A stretch of 64,000 bases of DNA, taken from positions 3,224,001-3,288,000 of the forward strand of contig NZ_CP142422.1 in NCBI RefSeq assembly GCF_035974275.1, read 5' to 3'. The notes under the pieces were generated by a model that worked only from the letters and a program-made list of their open reading frames with translations, was not told the DNA's origin and made no database searches. Below are positions 45,821-54,777 of the stretch, in pieces. How positions within the stretch are numbered: the stretch's first letter is position 1; each line of letters starts with the position of its first letter. This DNA is from Chryseobacterium sp. MYb264. GTDB lineage: Bacteria > Bacteroidota > Bacteroidia > Flavobacteriales > Weeksellaceae. A program made the position numbers and the translations under genes.

Positions 45821-45853
45821 AAAAAGCCTGCCTTAGTTTTAAGGCAGGTTTTT
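45821..45853 (+). terminator. Rho-independent terminator
   Basis: AAAAAGCCTGCCTT pairs with AAGGCAGGTTTTT across a 6-base loop, 31 bases past the DUF6702 stop. Confidence 0.9.
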
Positions 45854-46046
45854 CATTGAATTAAATTCAAAGTCCTATCCTTTAAATACAGTACCTTCAA
45901 ATTTTACCAAACATCAGATACGGAACATTAAATCCATCAAATCTTTTAATCATTTCCTTTATGTGGTTTACCAAAACACTATATCGGTTATAAGAATCAA
46001 ACCATAAAAAAAATCAACCGAATCATCTGTGAAAATCTGCAGCAAC

Positions 46047-46200
46047 TTACACTGTTTTCTTTTTGAATTTATCTTAAAAAAAACGAAGGGGTTAAATATC
46101 AGTAGTGTCGGGTTAAACCTGATCTATAAATATTCAATGATATTATAACCCTGAAAGGGTTAGATAATGTAATGGAAATTTCAAAGATAAAATGGTAGCA
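46047..46200 (+). repeat. Dispersed degenerate repeat, copy B
   Basis: Aligns with 10480-10632 across about 150 bases. Shared blocks are CTGTTTTCT, GTTAAATATCA, GTCGGGT, ATAACCCTGAAAGGG and GGAAATTTCAAAG. Both copies have the same orientation and lie in gene-free gaps. Confidence 0.65.
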
Positions 46201-46414
46201 GGGAAACCGAAACCCCATGTATTGGTCGCAGTGAAAAACAAAATATTCATCAGTTCATTTGAAGTTCTCAATTGTATCAAGGATACGGCAATCTCTTATT
46301 CTTAACACTACTCATTAGAAAATTTTCCTAATTTTTACATTGTAAAATTTCCCACCACCATTTTTATTTGGCTCAATTTATTATAAAAATTCACAATAAT
46401 TTGATATTTTATTT

Positions 46415-46422
46415 TATTTTTG
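46415..46422 (+). promoter_or_regulatory. -7 element of the TNT-immunity operon
   Basis: TATTTTTG fits TAnnTTTG, 100 bases upstream of the lipoprotein start; no TTG at the expected -33 distance. Confidence 0.45.
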
Positions 46423-46522
46423 CGCTATTGATATTTTTCAATTGTACCGTTTATGAGTCTGCGCCTCTTACAATAGAGCTATGCAGAATATAGCCTTTAA
46501 AATTAAATAAAACAGTAACATA

Positions 46523-47242
46523 ATGAATCTATCAATGAAGCATCTATTTAAGTATTTACTACTTGTATCAACATTTACTTTTTCCGTATCCTGCAGCTCG
46601 GATAATGATGAAGTGATCACCAGTGAGGTCATCAGTGTATATTATAAAAATGCGGATGAATTTGCAGCTACCTATGATCCTTCAGGAACCGTAAGCCCAA
46701 CCCTTAGAAGCCAGGCATTTGAGCTCTACAGAGCAGCAAGATGGTCGGAGCTTGAGGCTCTTTTTAAAAATAATGAACTGAACGGAGGGTGGCCACCCGC
46801 TAACGGGGGCTATAATATTGTGGACGACATCACATTTTCCGCAGGTCAGAAATATGACAGATACAGCGGGGCTGTAGGCAGCTATAATGGAACGGGAGTT
46901 CCCACCCTTGGAGGGAGCTTCACCAGCCCGATCATCAACGGATACACCTATACATTTACCCAACGTGCTTTGAATCAGACCGAAGACCAATATGACTTTT
47001 ATTATGAAATTGAAGTTCTCAACAATCTACTTCCTTTTAAAGGGCAGACAGCAGATATCATTCCATGGTTTGGACAAACCGGTAAGGGAAAGCAGACGAT
47101 GTGGAAAATTCCCGTGGATATTACGACAGGATATCAGAAAACCTGGAATAAACTAGCCGAAGAAGGATATATAAAAGTTACCATAAAGAAAAGCCCGAGC
47201 GGTAAATACAATAATATTGTCGGGACTGTTATTCAACAATAA
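46523..47242 (+). CDS. TNT-like NAD-glycohydrolase toxin lipoprotein
   Basis: A 239-residue exported lipoprotein with a signal peptide ending in the lipobox SVSC (C24), a helical linker (about 40-85), then a C-terminal domain like tuberculosis necrotizing toxin, an NAD-degrading toxin. Shared with TNT: WPPANGG (90-96), YDRYSG (R113), TQRAL (R148) and PWFGQTGKGKQ (181-191, with Q185). The position of TNT's His in QYHTY is Asp158 here (DQYDFY). Immediately followed by 47251-47661, a small zinc-type protein. Could act as an effector, or be a catalytically altered relative. Compartment is inferred from the lipobox. Confidence 0.78.
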   Translation: MNLSMKHLFKYLLLVSTFTFSVSCSSDNDEVITSEVISVYYKNADEFAATYDPSGTVSPTLRSQAFELYRAARWSELEALFKNNELNGGWPPANGGYNIVDDITFSAGQKYDRYSGAVGSYNGTGVPTLGGSFTSPIINGYTYTFTQRALNQTEDQYDFYYEIEVLNNLLPFKGQTADIIPWFGQTGKGKQTMWKIPVDITTGYQKTWNKLAEEGYIKVTIKKSPSGKYNNIVGTVIQQ

Positions 47243-47250
47243 ATACCTCT

Positions 47251-47661
47251 ATGCACTCTCTTGCAAAAAAAATACAACTCGTGAAGCAGGCATTTCCCAC
47301 AAAAACAAGCTTCTGCAATGGGGAAACATCTCCTTCTGCCGTTACCTCGTTTGAATGCTGTGAATGCGGCCATCAAAATCCTCTCAAGATTACGCCTTAC
47401 GAATCCGGATATCCAATCGGACTCCTGTATCACAAGGATCAGGTTATATCAAAAGAGGAACTTCTACGCCACAAACTGGTTACAAAAACCGCAAAAAATT
47501 TCCTGCATTTTGGAGAATTTACCGTAAACAATTTACCAACTCTTTATTTTGGTATTTCGTGCACCTTCTGCCGCACAGGTTATATCTGTATATTTAGCTA
47601 TGGTGAAAAACAGCCCGGGCTTACCCTGCTGACGATCTCTGGGATCTGGGAATATCTGTAG
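47251..47661 (+). CDS. Candidate immunity protein, CxxC pair
   Basis: A 136-residue cytoplasmic protein with no signal peptide. It has two cysteine pairs, C36-x2-C39 and C104-x2-C107, which could form a zinc ribbon. I recognise no family. It starts 8 bases after the TNT-like gene on the same strand, so both are co-transcribed, and the pairing matches toxin-immunity organisation. Function as immunity protein is inferred only from position and the toxin's nature. It ends before the terminator at 47742. Confidence 0.6.
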   Translation: MHSLAKKIQLVKQAFPTKTSFCNGETSPSAVTSFECCECGHQNPLKITPYESGYPIGLLYHKDQVISKEELLRHKLVTKTAKNFLHFGEFTVNNLPTLYFGISCTFCRTGYICIFSYGEKQPGLTLLTISGIWEYL

Positions 47662-47741
47662 ACCATGAAAATGGCTGACTACCCTCCTTTTGTTACGGAT
47701 TTTCACGAGCAGATAATCCGGAATGATTTAATTATATAAAT

Positions 47742-47767
47742 AAAGCCTTCCATCTGAAGGCTTTTTC
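47742..47767. terminator. Bidirectional terminator between convergent genes
   Basis: AAAGCCTTC (47742-47750) pairs with GAAGGCTTT (47756-47764). It closes the TNT operon and, from the other side, the bacteriocin-like gene. Confidence 0.88.
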
Positions 47768-47773
47768 TTTCAA

Positions 47774-48025
47774 TTATAATGCACAAATAGGACTCATCCC
47801 ACTCGGACAACTTTGATCGCAGGGAATGTACGACTGATTATCAGGACAATACCCAACAGGATCACCCGGATTTCCAGGAAAACTTCCTCCACCTCCTAAA
47901 CATGGATGCCCAGCAGGAATTTTACATGGACAACCTTCAGGGCCGATATCACAGATCTGCTCACGACCACCTCCTTTCAGTTTTCTTAAATCTCCACGAT
48001 TTAGCTTTTTAAGATTTTTCAACAT
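47774..48025 (-). CDS. Bacteriocin-like peptide with double-glycine leader
   Basis: An 83-residue peptide. The leader MLKNLKKLNRGDLRKLKGG is the Chryseobacterium-type bacteriocin-like leader, ending in GG (18-19, or 19-20). The remaining about 64 residues carry eight cysteines (25, 32, 34, 42, 60, 69, 73, 81), a GGGG run and many Gly/Pro, a mature form probably disulfide-bonded or modified. The family is expected to be exported by a C39 peptidase-containing ABC transporter, but none is within the window. Convergent to the TNT operon. Function is inferred: antimicrobial or signalling. Confidence 0.8.
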   Translation of the reverse strand: MLKNLKKLNRGDLRKLKGGGREQICDIGPEGCPCKIPAGHPCLGGGGSFPGNPGDPVGYCPDNQSYIPCDQSCPSGMSPICAL

Positions 48026-48055
48026 AATATAAATTGTTTAGTTTGACTTGTTTAA

Positions 48056-48063
48056 CAAATATA
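48056..48063 (-). promoter_or_regulatory. -7 element of the bacteriocin-like gene
   Basis: TATATTTG on the minus strand, 30 bases upstream of the peptide's start. Confidence 0.5.
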
Positions 48064-48184
48064 TAAAATACAAGCGTGCAGCCTGTAAAAAACTCACATT
48101 AAATTGAAAAATAGGTAAAAAAAATTAATCTGTTCAAATAAACGAATATCATTTTTGTGTTATATTTAATATAAAATCAACAAT

Positions 48185-48562
48185 ATGAAAATCGTAAAAT
48201 TTATTGTATCCTTACTTTTTGGATTGATGTTTATTAATGCCGGTTTAAACAAATTTTTAAACTATATGCCAATGGAAAAACCAACGCCGGAGCAGATGAA
48301 AATCTTTACCGCTTTTGGAGAAATCAGTTGGTTGATGCCATTAGTAGGCGCTGTGGAAGTTCTCGGAGGATTGCTTTTCATTTTTCCTAAAACCAGAGCA
48401 CTTGGCGCCATTGTTATTTTACCGGTAATGGTAGGAATTGTTGCCCACATTTTCACAATAGATAAATCTACATCAGGTATGTCTATTGCCGGAATTATGT
48501 TTCTGATCAATCTTTGGATGATTATTGATAATAGAGAAAAATACAAAGCTTTAATAAGCTGA
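48185..48562 (+). CDS. DoxX family membrane protein
   Basis: A 125-residue inner-membrane protein with four hydrophobic segments (about 5-22, 48-66, 74-92, 98-116), and the DoxX-like FINAGLNKFLNYM start. DoxX proteins are small quinone-linked or redox-linked membrane proteins of poorly known role. It sits alone between the bacteriocin-like gene and a convergent acyl-CoA dehydrogenase. Confidence 0.85.
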   Translation: MKIVKFIVSLLFGLMFINAGLNKFLNYMPMEKPTPEQMKIFTAFGEISWLMPLVGAVEVLGGLLFIFPKTRALGAIVILPVMVGIVAHIFTIDKSTSGMSIAGIMFLINLWMIIDNREKYKALIS

Positions 48563-48596
48563 AAAAGAGAATAGTGAGCTTTAAATTCTGCTATGC

Positions 48597-48650
48597 CAGT
48601 GAATTTTAAAAATTGACAGGCAAAGCGAATAGACAATTCACCATTCACTT
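48597..48650. repeat. Micro-repeat with GCAAAGCGAA/ACAATTCACCATTCAC words
   Basis: It shares GCGAA..AATTCACCATTC with 63405-63441 in another gene-free gap. Probably a dispersed intergenic repeat family. Confidence 0.45.
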
Positions 48651-48656
48651 CTAATA

Positions 48657-50015
48657 TCATACAAACGCACTGAATCCCGTAATAGATCTTCCGACAATCA
48701 GGGAATTGATCTCTTTAGTTCCTTCATAAGAATAAATAGCTTCGGCATCAGCAACAAATCTTGCCACATCATATTCAAGCAAAATTCCGTTTCCACCCAA
48801 AACTTCACGGGCTCTGGAAACAATATCTCTGGTTCTTAAGGTACAGAAAACTTTTGCCAGAGAAGCATGCTCGTCTTTTAAAATCCCTTCATCCTGCATT
48901 TCCGAAAGTCTGAAAACCATCGTTTGCATCGCTGTTAAATTTGACAACATTTCCACCAAATGCCCCTGAATCATTTGAAAAGAAGCAATCGGTTTTCCAA
49001 ACTGTTCGCGGGTTCTTGTATACGCTAAAGCACTTTCATAAGCTCCTCTCGCGCATCCTGTCGCCATCCATGCGACTCCGGCCCGGGTCATTCTAAGTAC
49101 TTTTGCGGTATCTTTGAAGGAATTGGCATTTTGCAAGCGGTTTTCTTCTGTGACTAAACAGTCTTTTAAGGTGATTAAACCATTTTGAACGATTCTCAGC
49201 GCCATTTTTCCTTTGATCTTTTCAACAGAATAACCCGGATTATCTTTTTCAACAATAAAACCTTTCACTTCTCCGCTGTCTTCGTCTCTTGCCCAAATGA
49301 TAATTAAATCTGCAAAGGTGGCGTTACCGATCCATTTTTTCTGACCATTTAAAACCCAGCCTTCAGGAGTTTTCTTACAGGTTACTGTTAAACCTCCCGC
49401 GGCTCCCGAACCCACTTCAGGTTCCGTTAAACCAAATGCCCCAATTTTTTCAAATTTCTGCATTTGGGGAAGCCATTTCTGTTTTTGCTCTTCGGAACCG
49501 CAAATATAAATAGAACCCATTGCTAACCCTGATTGTACCCCGAAGAATGTCGCAATTGAAGCGTCAATTCTTGCCATTTCCATAGCGATAACACCTTCCA
49601 TTAAAAAAGGCATCCCAGGACAACCGTAACCTTCATAGGTTACACCGCAAATATTGAGTTTTTGAAATTTTGGGATTAATTCATGCGGAAATTCATCTCT
49701 CAGCCAATAATGATTCACCAAAGGCTTCACTTCTTTTTCCATAAATGCCCTTACTTTTAATTGAATTTCCCTCTGTTCAGGGCTCAAGGTGTGATAAATA
49801 TCGTAGAAATCTCCATCAATTGGTGGAAGTTCTTTTTTCTTCTTATTAGGATCGAGCATTTTCATTAAACTACCCAACTGTTGGTCATCGAGTTTTGAGA
49901 AATTATGCATCAATTTGGGAAGATCTACTTTTTGAGAAATAGCACTCAGCTGATCAAAGTCAATGGATCTGAATAATTCTATCGCGTTTCTGATTTTGGA
50001 AAAAGTATTTGACAT
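48657..50015 (-). CDS. Acyl-CoA dehydrogenase, glutaryl-CoA dehydrogenase-like
   Basis: FAD enzyme of 452 residues oxidising an acyl-CoA. An N-terminal extension of about 60 residues precedes the helical domain. FAD-binding FGLTEPEVGSGAAGG is near 195, followed by the WVLNGQKKWIGNA strand. Near the C-terminus YSYEGTKEINSLIVGRSITG carries the catalytic Glu in the EGT motif, as in glutaryl-CoA dehydrogenase and plant ACX4-type enzymes. Alone on its strand. Exact substrate cannot be told; glutaryl-CoA or a short chain is plausible. Confidence 0.88.
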   Translation of the reverse strand: MSNTFSKIRNAIELFRSIDFDQLSAISQKVDLPKLMHNFSKLDDQQLGSLMKMLDPNKKKKELPPIDGDFYDIYHTLSPEQREIQLKVRAFMEKEVKPLVNHYWLRDEFPHELIPKFQKLNICGVTYEGYGCPGMPFLMEGVIAMEMARIDASIATFFGVQSGLAMGSIYICGSEEQKQKWLPQMQKFEKIGAFGLTEPEVGSGAAGGLTVTCKKTPEGWVLNGQKKWIGNATFADLIIIWARDEDSGEVKGFIVEKDNPGYSVEKIKGKMALRIVQNGLITLKDCLVTEENRLQNANSFKDTAKVLRMTRAGVAWMATGCARGAYESALAYTRTREQFGKPIASFQMIQGHLVEMLSNLTAMQTMVFRLSEMQDEGILKDEHASLAKVFCTLRTRDIVSRAREVLGGNGILLEYDVARFVADAEAIYSYEGTKEINSLIVGRSITGFSAFV

Positions 50016-50222
50016 AAGTAATTATTGTGTGTTTGATTTGTAAAAGTTAAGCAAAAATTAATCCGAAAACAAGACTTAAATTTCTGTTTTATTTTACAAA
50101 ATACTGATATTCATCAGCTTAAATTAGAATTTTTCTTTACAAAATTTTTACTTGCCATTTCCAAACATTACAAATGATTCTGTCTGAACTTTGGGATAAG
50201 CAAAACAGTAAAAATCAATATT

Positions 50223-51128
50223 ATGAGAACGACTTACATCAAACTATCAGTTGCAACAGCACTTTTATTAGGAATTTACTCGTGTAAAAAAAGAGAAGCT
50301 ATCGGCACAGAATACGAAGCTACAGCAGATTCTGCTGCGGTTATTGTTTCAGACAGTGTTTCTTCGGCAGCATCCATGACCGTAAAAGATAAACAGTTCA
50401 TCAAGACGGCAGATATAAACATGGAAGTTAAGGATGTTTATGACGCCACCATTTCTATTGAAAAATCAGTTCAGCAACTGGGTGGATTTGTTACTAAAAG
50501 CAATCTGCAAAGTAATGTTGTCTCTGAAGATACTTATAATACATCCAACAAAAATGCTACTTTGGTTAAAAAATTTCAAACCGAAAATAGGATGCAGGTT
50601 CGGGTTCCTACGGATAAATTGGGTGAACTTTTAACCTTGATTAATGATAAAAAACTGTTTTTAAACTCAAGAGTTATCAATGCAGAAGATGTGACCACCA
50701 ACATAAAATATGCAGAACTTGAAGCTCAGAGAAATAAAAAGACGGATGACAATATTGCTCAGATGAAAGTGAACAAAGACAAAGTAAATATGAGCAATGA
50801 CAATATGAAAGAGGGGAATCAACAGCAGCTGGAAACGATGGACAGAGCAGATCTACTGAAGTACAGCACGGTGGATATTTACATTAAAGAACCGAAACTT
50901 CGTATCGCAGAAATTGCCATCACCAATACGAAAAGCATAGACGACCAATACAGATTTGAGTTCTTATACAGTGCAAAATCAGCTTTTGTGGAAGGATATT
51001 ATTTAATCCAAAGAATTATTGTGGGATTAATCGTTATCTGGCCATTATTATTAATTGGAGGGGTTGTATTATTTTTCTACAAAAAGAGAAAATCAATTAA
51101 AAAAACACATTCGAATATTTCAGAATAG
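50223..51128 (+). CDS. DUF4349 domain-containing lipoprotein
   Basis: A 301-residue protein with a signal and lipobox (GIYSC, Cys about 21), then the DUF4349 domain (FIKTADINMEVKDVYDATISIEKSV near 59, shortened) with a long helical hairpin. A C-terminal membrane helix lies near 265-285 (IVGLIVIWPLLLIGG), followed by a basic tail. Family function is unknown; such proteins sit in the cell envelope. Ends at a terminator shared with the GH125 gene. Confidence 0.83.
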   Translation: MRTTYIKLSVATALLLGIYSCKKREAIGTEYEATADSAAVIVSDSVSSAASMTVKDKQFIKTADINMEVKDVYDATISIEKSVQQLGGFVTKSNLQSNVVSEDTYNTSNKNATLVKKFQTENRMQVRVPTDKLGELLTLINDKKLFLNSRVINAEDVTTNIKYAELEAQRNKKTDDNIAQMKVNKDKVNMSNDNMKEGNQQQLETMDRADLLKYSTVDIYIKEPKLRIAEIAITNTKSIDDQYRFEFLYSAKSAFVEGYYLIQRIIVGLIVIWPLLLIGGVVLFFYKKRKSIKKTHSNISE

Positions 51129-51173
51129 CAATCCTAACCTTTGGTTATTTATATAAATTTTAGATTTTACAAG

Positions 51174-51200
51174 AAACCTCCGGAATCATTCTGGAGGTTT
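51174..51200. terminator. Bidirectional terminator between DUF4349 and GH125 genes
   Basis: AAACCTCCGGAATC and GATTCTGGAGGTTT-like arms (51174-51200) form a stem with one mismatch and flanking A/T runs between convergent genes. Confidence 0.85.
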
Positions 51201-51206
51201 TTATCT

Positions 51207-52637
51207 TTAAAATTTCCTTTTTAAAATCTCAGGTTTTGTTTTGTGAAGATGGAGAATCAGTTCACCAAACAAAGTATTTGCCCATGCAAACCAGGATCGT
51301 GTAAAGTCTTTCGGGTTGTCAACATCAAATGATTCGTGGATGAATCCAGTCCCTGCGTGCGTTGCTTTCAACATTTTTAAACAGGAAATAATTTCCTCTT
51401 CATTATCGGTCGTCAAAGCCTGCATAATTAAACCTAAAGGCCAGATTTTATGCTCTCCAATATGCGGTCCGCCAATACCTTTCGCAAATTTACCTTCACT
51501 AAACCACGGATTGGCATGACTTAAGGAAAACTTTCTTGTATTTTTATAGATTTCATCCTCCTTTGAGGCGTACCCCAAATAAGGAATCGATAGTAAATTA
51601 GGCACATTCGCATCATCCATAAATAAAGCATTTCCAAAGCCATCAACTTCTAAAGCATAGATTTTTCCGGCGGTCGGATGATTTAAAATGGCATATTTCT
51701 GAATGGCTTCATCCACTTCTTTTGCTAAACTTTTAAATTGATTGGATAAATTTTCATCTTTTAAAATCTGAGAAAAAATTTCCGATGTCTCCCGTAAAGA
51801 AACGACTGCAAACATATTTGAAGAAATCAAAAACGGATAAAAAGTAGAATCATCCGAAGGTCGGAACATCGAATGAATCAAACCAACTTTCTTCGTCGGA
51901 TTTCCAAAACCTTTACCAAATTGTGTATCTAAAGGGTTTCCATTCGCTCTCTCAAAAGAATAAGGACCTTTTGAATCCTTTCTTTGCTGTTCTTTAAAGG
52001 TTTGTAAAATTAAAAGCATTGCTTTTTTCCAATCTTCATCAAAAACAGATGAATCTCCTGTCGTTTTCCAATAATTGTAAGACAAACGCATCACATAACA
52101 TAAAGAATCAATCTCCCATTTTCGCTCGTGAATTCCTGGTTTCATATCCGTTACATCATCTTTCCACTCGCTGATTTTGTGAGAATCATCAAAAAATGCA
52201 TTGGCATAAGGATCGAGAAGAACACATTCAACCTGTTTATTGATAACACCTTTCAGAAGATCTTTTAATTTTTGGTCTTCATTAGCCAAACTTAAATACG
52301 GATAAACCTGCGCCGAAGAATCCCGAAGCCACATCGCATCAATATCTCCTGTGATTACATAGGTATAAGCTTTGTTATTTTTCTGATAAAATTTTACCGT
52401 TGTATCCAGCGTATTCGGGAAACAATTTTCGAACATCCATGCCAATTCTTCATCAGCAATCGTCTTTTTTATGGTTTTAATTGTTTTTTCAACTGCTTCT
52501 GAAGTGAATTTTCTTTGGTTAAGATTCGGTCTTTTTGAAACAAAATCATTCGCAAATAAAAATTTCGCTGAGGAAGGAACTGTGAAAAAACCTAATCCAA
52601 GTCCTGATTTTTTGATAAAATCTCTTCTGTTGATCAT
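51207..52637 (-). CDS. Glycoside hydrolase family 125 (exo-alpha-1,6-mannosidase)
   Basis: A 476-residue exported glycosidase that removes alpha-1,6-linked mannose. The twin-arginine-like start NRRDFIKKSGLGLGFF suggests Tat export. The alpha/alpha barrel has family motifs DIDAMWLRDSSAQVYPYL near 97, GIHERKWEIDSLCY near 168, DDANVPNLLSIPYLG near 339 and the GTGFIHESF end. Members of Bacteroidota often occur in mannan-use loci, but no other glycan gene is adjacent here. Divergent from pgi. Confidence 0.9.
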   Translation of the reverse strand: MINRRDFIKKSGLGLGFFTVPSSAKFLFANDFVSKRPNLNQRKFTSEAVEKTIKTIKKTIADEELAWMFENCFPNTLDTTVKFYQKNNKAYTYVITGDIDAMWLRDSSAQVYPYLSLANEDQKLKDLLKGVINKQVECVLLDPYANAFFDDSHKISEWKDDVTDMKPGIHERKWEIDSLCYVMRLSYNYWKTTGDSSVFDEDWKKAMLLILQTFKEQQRKDSKGPYSFERANGNPLDTQFGKGFGNPTKKVGLIHSMFRPSDDSTFYPFLISSNMFAVVSLRETSEIFSQILKDENLSNQFKSLAKEVDEAIQKYAILNHPTAGKIYALEVDGFGNALFMDDANVPNLLSIPYLGYASKEDEIYKNTRKFSLSHANPWFSEGKFAKGIGGPHIGEHKIWPLGLIMQALTTDNEEEIISCLKMLKATHAGTGFIHESFDVDNPKDFTRSWFAWANTLFGELILHLHKTKPEILKRKF

Positions 52638-52874
52638 TGGTGTACTTGTAAAAATTTGAACGGGAAGTTAGCCATTTTAGTAATATAAATATTGATTTTA
52701 AACTTTCTGAAAAGATTTTTGATGAAATTTTTCAAAATTTAAATATTTCTTATCATTTTGAGACATTCACCCCATTCATTTTTTCCTTAAATTTGCAGAT
52801 TGAAATATCATAAACTGAATTTATGAATAAAAACACCATAAATTCTAAATAGTAAAACCCTAATTTCTAAATAT

Positions 52875-54515
52875 ATGCTATCGAAAATAAATCCGACTCA
52901 AACCAACAGCTGGAAAGCATTGGACGAACAATTTGCTAATAATGATTTTGATCTAAGAAGTCTTTTTCAATATAATCCGAACCGTTTTAATGAGTTTTCA
53001 ATCAAAAGACCTAATTTTTTGTTTGATTATTCTAAAAATCTAATCGATTCTAAAACGAAAAACCTTCTTTTAAACCTTGCTGAAGAATGCGAATTGAAAG
53101 ATGCAATTTCAAAAATGTTTTCAGGAGACAAGATCAATGAAACTGAAGGAAGAGCAGTTCTTCACACCGCTTTGAGAGATTTTTCCGATAAAGAAATTTT
53201 GGTAGACGGCGAAAATATCAAACCTCAGATCAGAAGAGTTCTGGATCACATGAAATCTTTCTCTGAAAGCATTATTTCAGGATCTCACAAAGGTTTTAGC
53301 GGAAAAGAAATTACAGATGTCGTGAACATCGGAATTGGTGGTTCAGATTTGGGACCTGTGATGGTAGTTTCGGCTTTAAAGCATTTTAAAACTAGGTTAA
53401 ACGTTCATTTTGTTTCGAATGTGGATGGAAATCATATCGCAGAAGTTGTTAAAGATTTAAATCCTGAAACCACTTTATTCATCATTGCTTCTAAAACGTT
53501 TACAACTCAGGAGACCATGACGAATGCTCATTCAGCAAAAGACTGGTTCTTAAAAGCTGGAAAACAAGAAGATGTAGCAAAACACTTTGTTGCTTTATCA
53601 ACTAACGTTCAGGCCGTTAAAGACTTCGGAATTGCAGAAGAAAACATCTTCGAATTCTGGGATTGGGTTGGTGGAAGATACTCATTATGGAGCGCAATTG
53701 GCTTAAGCATCGTTCTTTCAGTAGGATACGAAAATTTCGAACAATTATTGAAAGGAGCAAACGATACAGATCAACATTTCCAAACAGCCGAATTTGGAGA
53801 AAACATTCCTGTTTTAATGGGATTGATCGGAATTTGGTATCGTAATTTCTATGCTGCAACAACACATGCAATTCTTCCTTATTCTCAATATTTAGACAGA
53901 TTTCCAGCATATTTTCAACAGGGAGATATGGAAAGTAACGGAAAATGTGTGGACAGAAACGGTGAATTTGTAGAATATGAAACGGGACCAATTATCTGGG
54001 GCGAACCTGGAACAAACGGACAACATGCTTTCTATCAGTTGATTCACCAGGGAACAGAATTGATTCCTGCAGATTTCATCGCATATGTTGAAAGTCCAAA
54101 CAAGATTTCTAATCATCAGGATATCTTATTGGCTAACTTTTTCGCTCAGACTGAGGCATTAGCCTTTGGAAAAACAGAAGAAGAAGTGGAGGCGGAATTA
54201 AAAGCTTCAGGAAAATCTGATGAGGAAATTGATTTCTTATTAAATTATAAAGTCTTCCACGGAAACACGCCAACAAACTCTATATTAATCAATGAATTAA
54301 CTCCTTTTTCATTAGGACAGTTAATTGCTTTGTATGAACATAAAATTTTCGTTCAGGGTGTGATCTGGAATATTTTCAGTTTTGACCAGTTTGGTGTAGA
54401 ACTTGGGAAAGTTTTAGCAAACAAAATCCTTCCGGAACTTGAAAATAATGAGAACGTTACCTCTCATGATACATCAACAAACGGATTGATTAATTACTAT
54501 AAAGCGAATAAATAA
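52875..54515 (+). CDS. pgi: Glucose-6-phosphate isomerase
   Basis: Interconverts glucose 6-phosphate and fructose 6-phosphate in glycolysis. At 546 residues it has normal length. It carries the signatures [11 protein letters not shown] near 154, the [14 protein letters not shown] segment near 500, and [11 protein letters not shown] near 267. No signal peptide. It is followed 43 bases later by the antitoxin gene of a toxin-antitoxin pair. Confidence 0.97.
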   Translation: MLSKINPTQTNSWKALDEQFANNDFDLRSLFQYNPNRFNEFSIKRPNFLFDYSKNLIDSKTKNLLLNLAEECELKDAISKMFSGDKINETEGRAVLHTALRDFSDKEILVDGENIKPQIRRVLDHMKSFSESIISGSHKGFSGKEITDVVNIGIGGSDLGPVMVVSALKHFKTRLNVHFVSNVDGNHIAEVVKDLNPETTLFIIASKTFTTQETMTNAHSAKDWFLKAGKQEDVAKHFVALSTNVQAVKDFGIAEENIFEFWDWVGGRYSLWSAIGLSIVLSVGYENFEQLLKGANDTDQHFQTAEFGENIPVLMGLIGIWYRNFYAATTHAILPYSQYLDRFPAYFQQGDMESNGKCVDRNGEFVEYETGPIIWGEPGTNGQHAFYQLIHQGTELIPADFIAYVESPNKISNHQDILLANFFAQTEALAFGKTEEEVEAELKASGKSDEEIDFLLNYKVFHGNTPTNSILINELTPFSLGQLIALYEHKIFVQGVIWNIFSFDQFGVELGKVLANKILPELENNENVTSHDTSTNGLINYYKANK

Positions 54516-54558
54516 TTTATTGCTGATTTTCATTAATTTTGATTAAAAATACAAAGAT

Positions 54559-54777
54559 ATGAGTACCATTACAATCCATCTGAAAGATAAAGAAGAAGAA
54601 ACTCTAATGGAAAATCTTTTGAAAAGAATGAAAATCAGCTTTGAAAAAAACGAGGATGATTTTGAGTTGACGGATGAAATGAAAAGGGTGATTGATGAAG
54701 CATTAAAGCAAGATAGATCTACAGCAGTAGATGGTAAAGAGTCATTAAAAAGAATTAGAGCCAAGTATGGACTTTAA
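54559..54777 (+). CDS. DUF2683-type antitoxin
   Basis: A 72-residue acidic protein of the DUF2683 family: a short N-terminal strand (TITIHLKD) then helices. It overlaps the following RelE/ParE toxin gene by 11 bases, the classical antitoxin-first arrangement with coupled translation. Presumed to bind and neutralise the toxin and repress its own promoter; the repressor role is inferred. Confidence 0.8.
   Translation: MSTITIHLKDKEEETLMENLLKRMKISFEKNEDDFELTDEMKRVIDEALKQDRSTAVDGKESLKRIRAKYGL

Larger units (their letters stand above)
45854..46522. other. Gene-poor stretch before the TNT-like lipoprotein
   Basis: About 670 bases without a full gene. It holds the dispersed repeat copy B (46047-46200) and a promoter element (46415). 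On the minus strand at about 45910-46010 a 38-codon open stretch without a start reads like a protein tail (NHIKEMIKRFDGFNVPYL), perhaps a gene remnant. It may mark a past insertion or deletion boundary. Confidence 0.5.

Noticed and set aside
45910..46010. Minus-strand 38-codon fragment that reads like a protein tail
   Set aside because: A stop lies just upstream in frame and there is no start or family match; mentioned only as a possible remnant.
46453..46476. Seven-codon open frame in the TNT leader
   Set aside because: Too short, no ribosome-binding context, likely chance.
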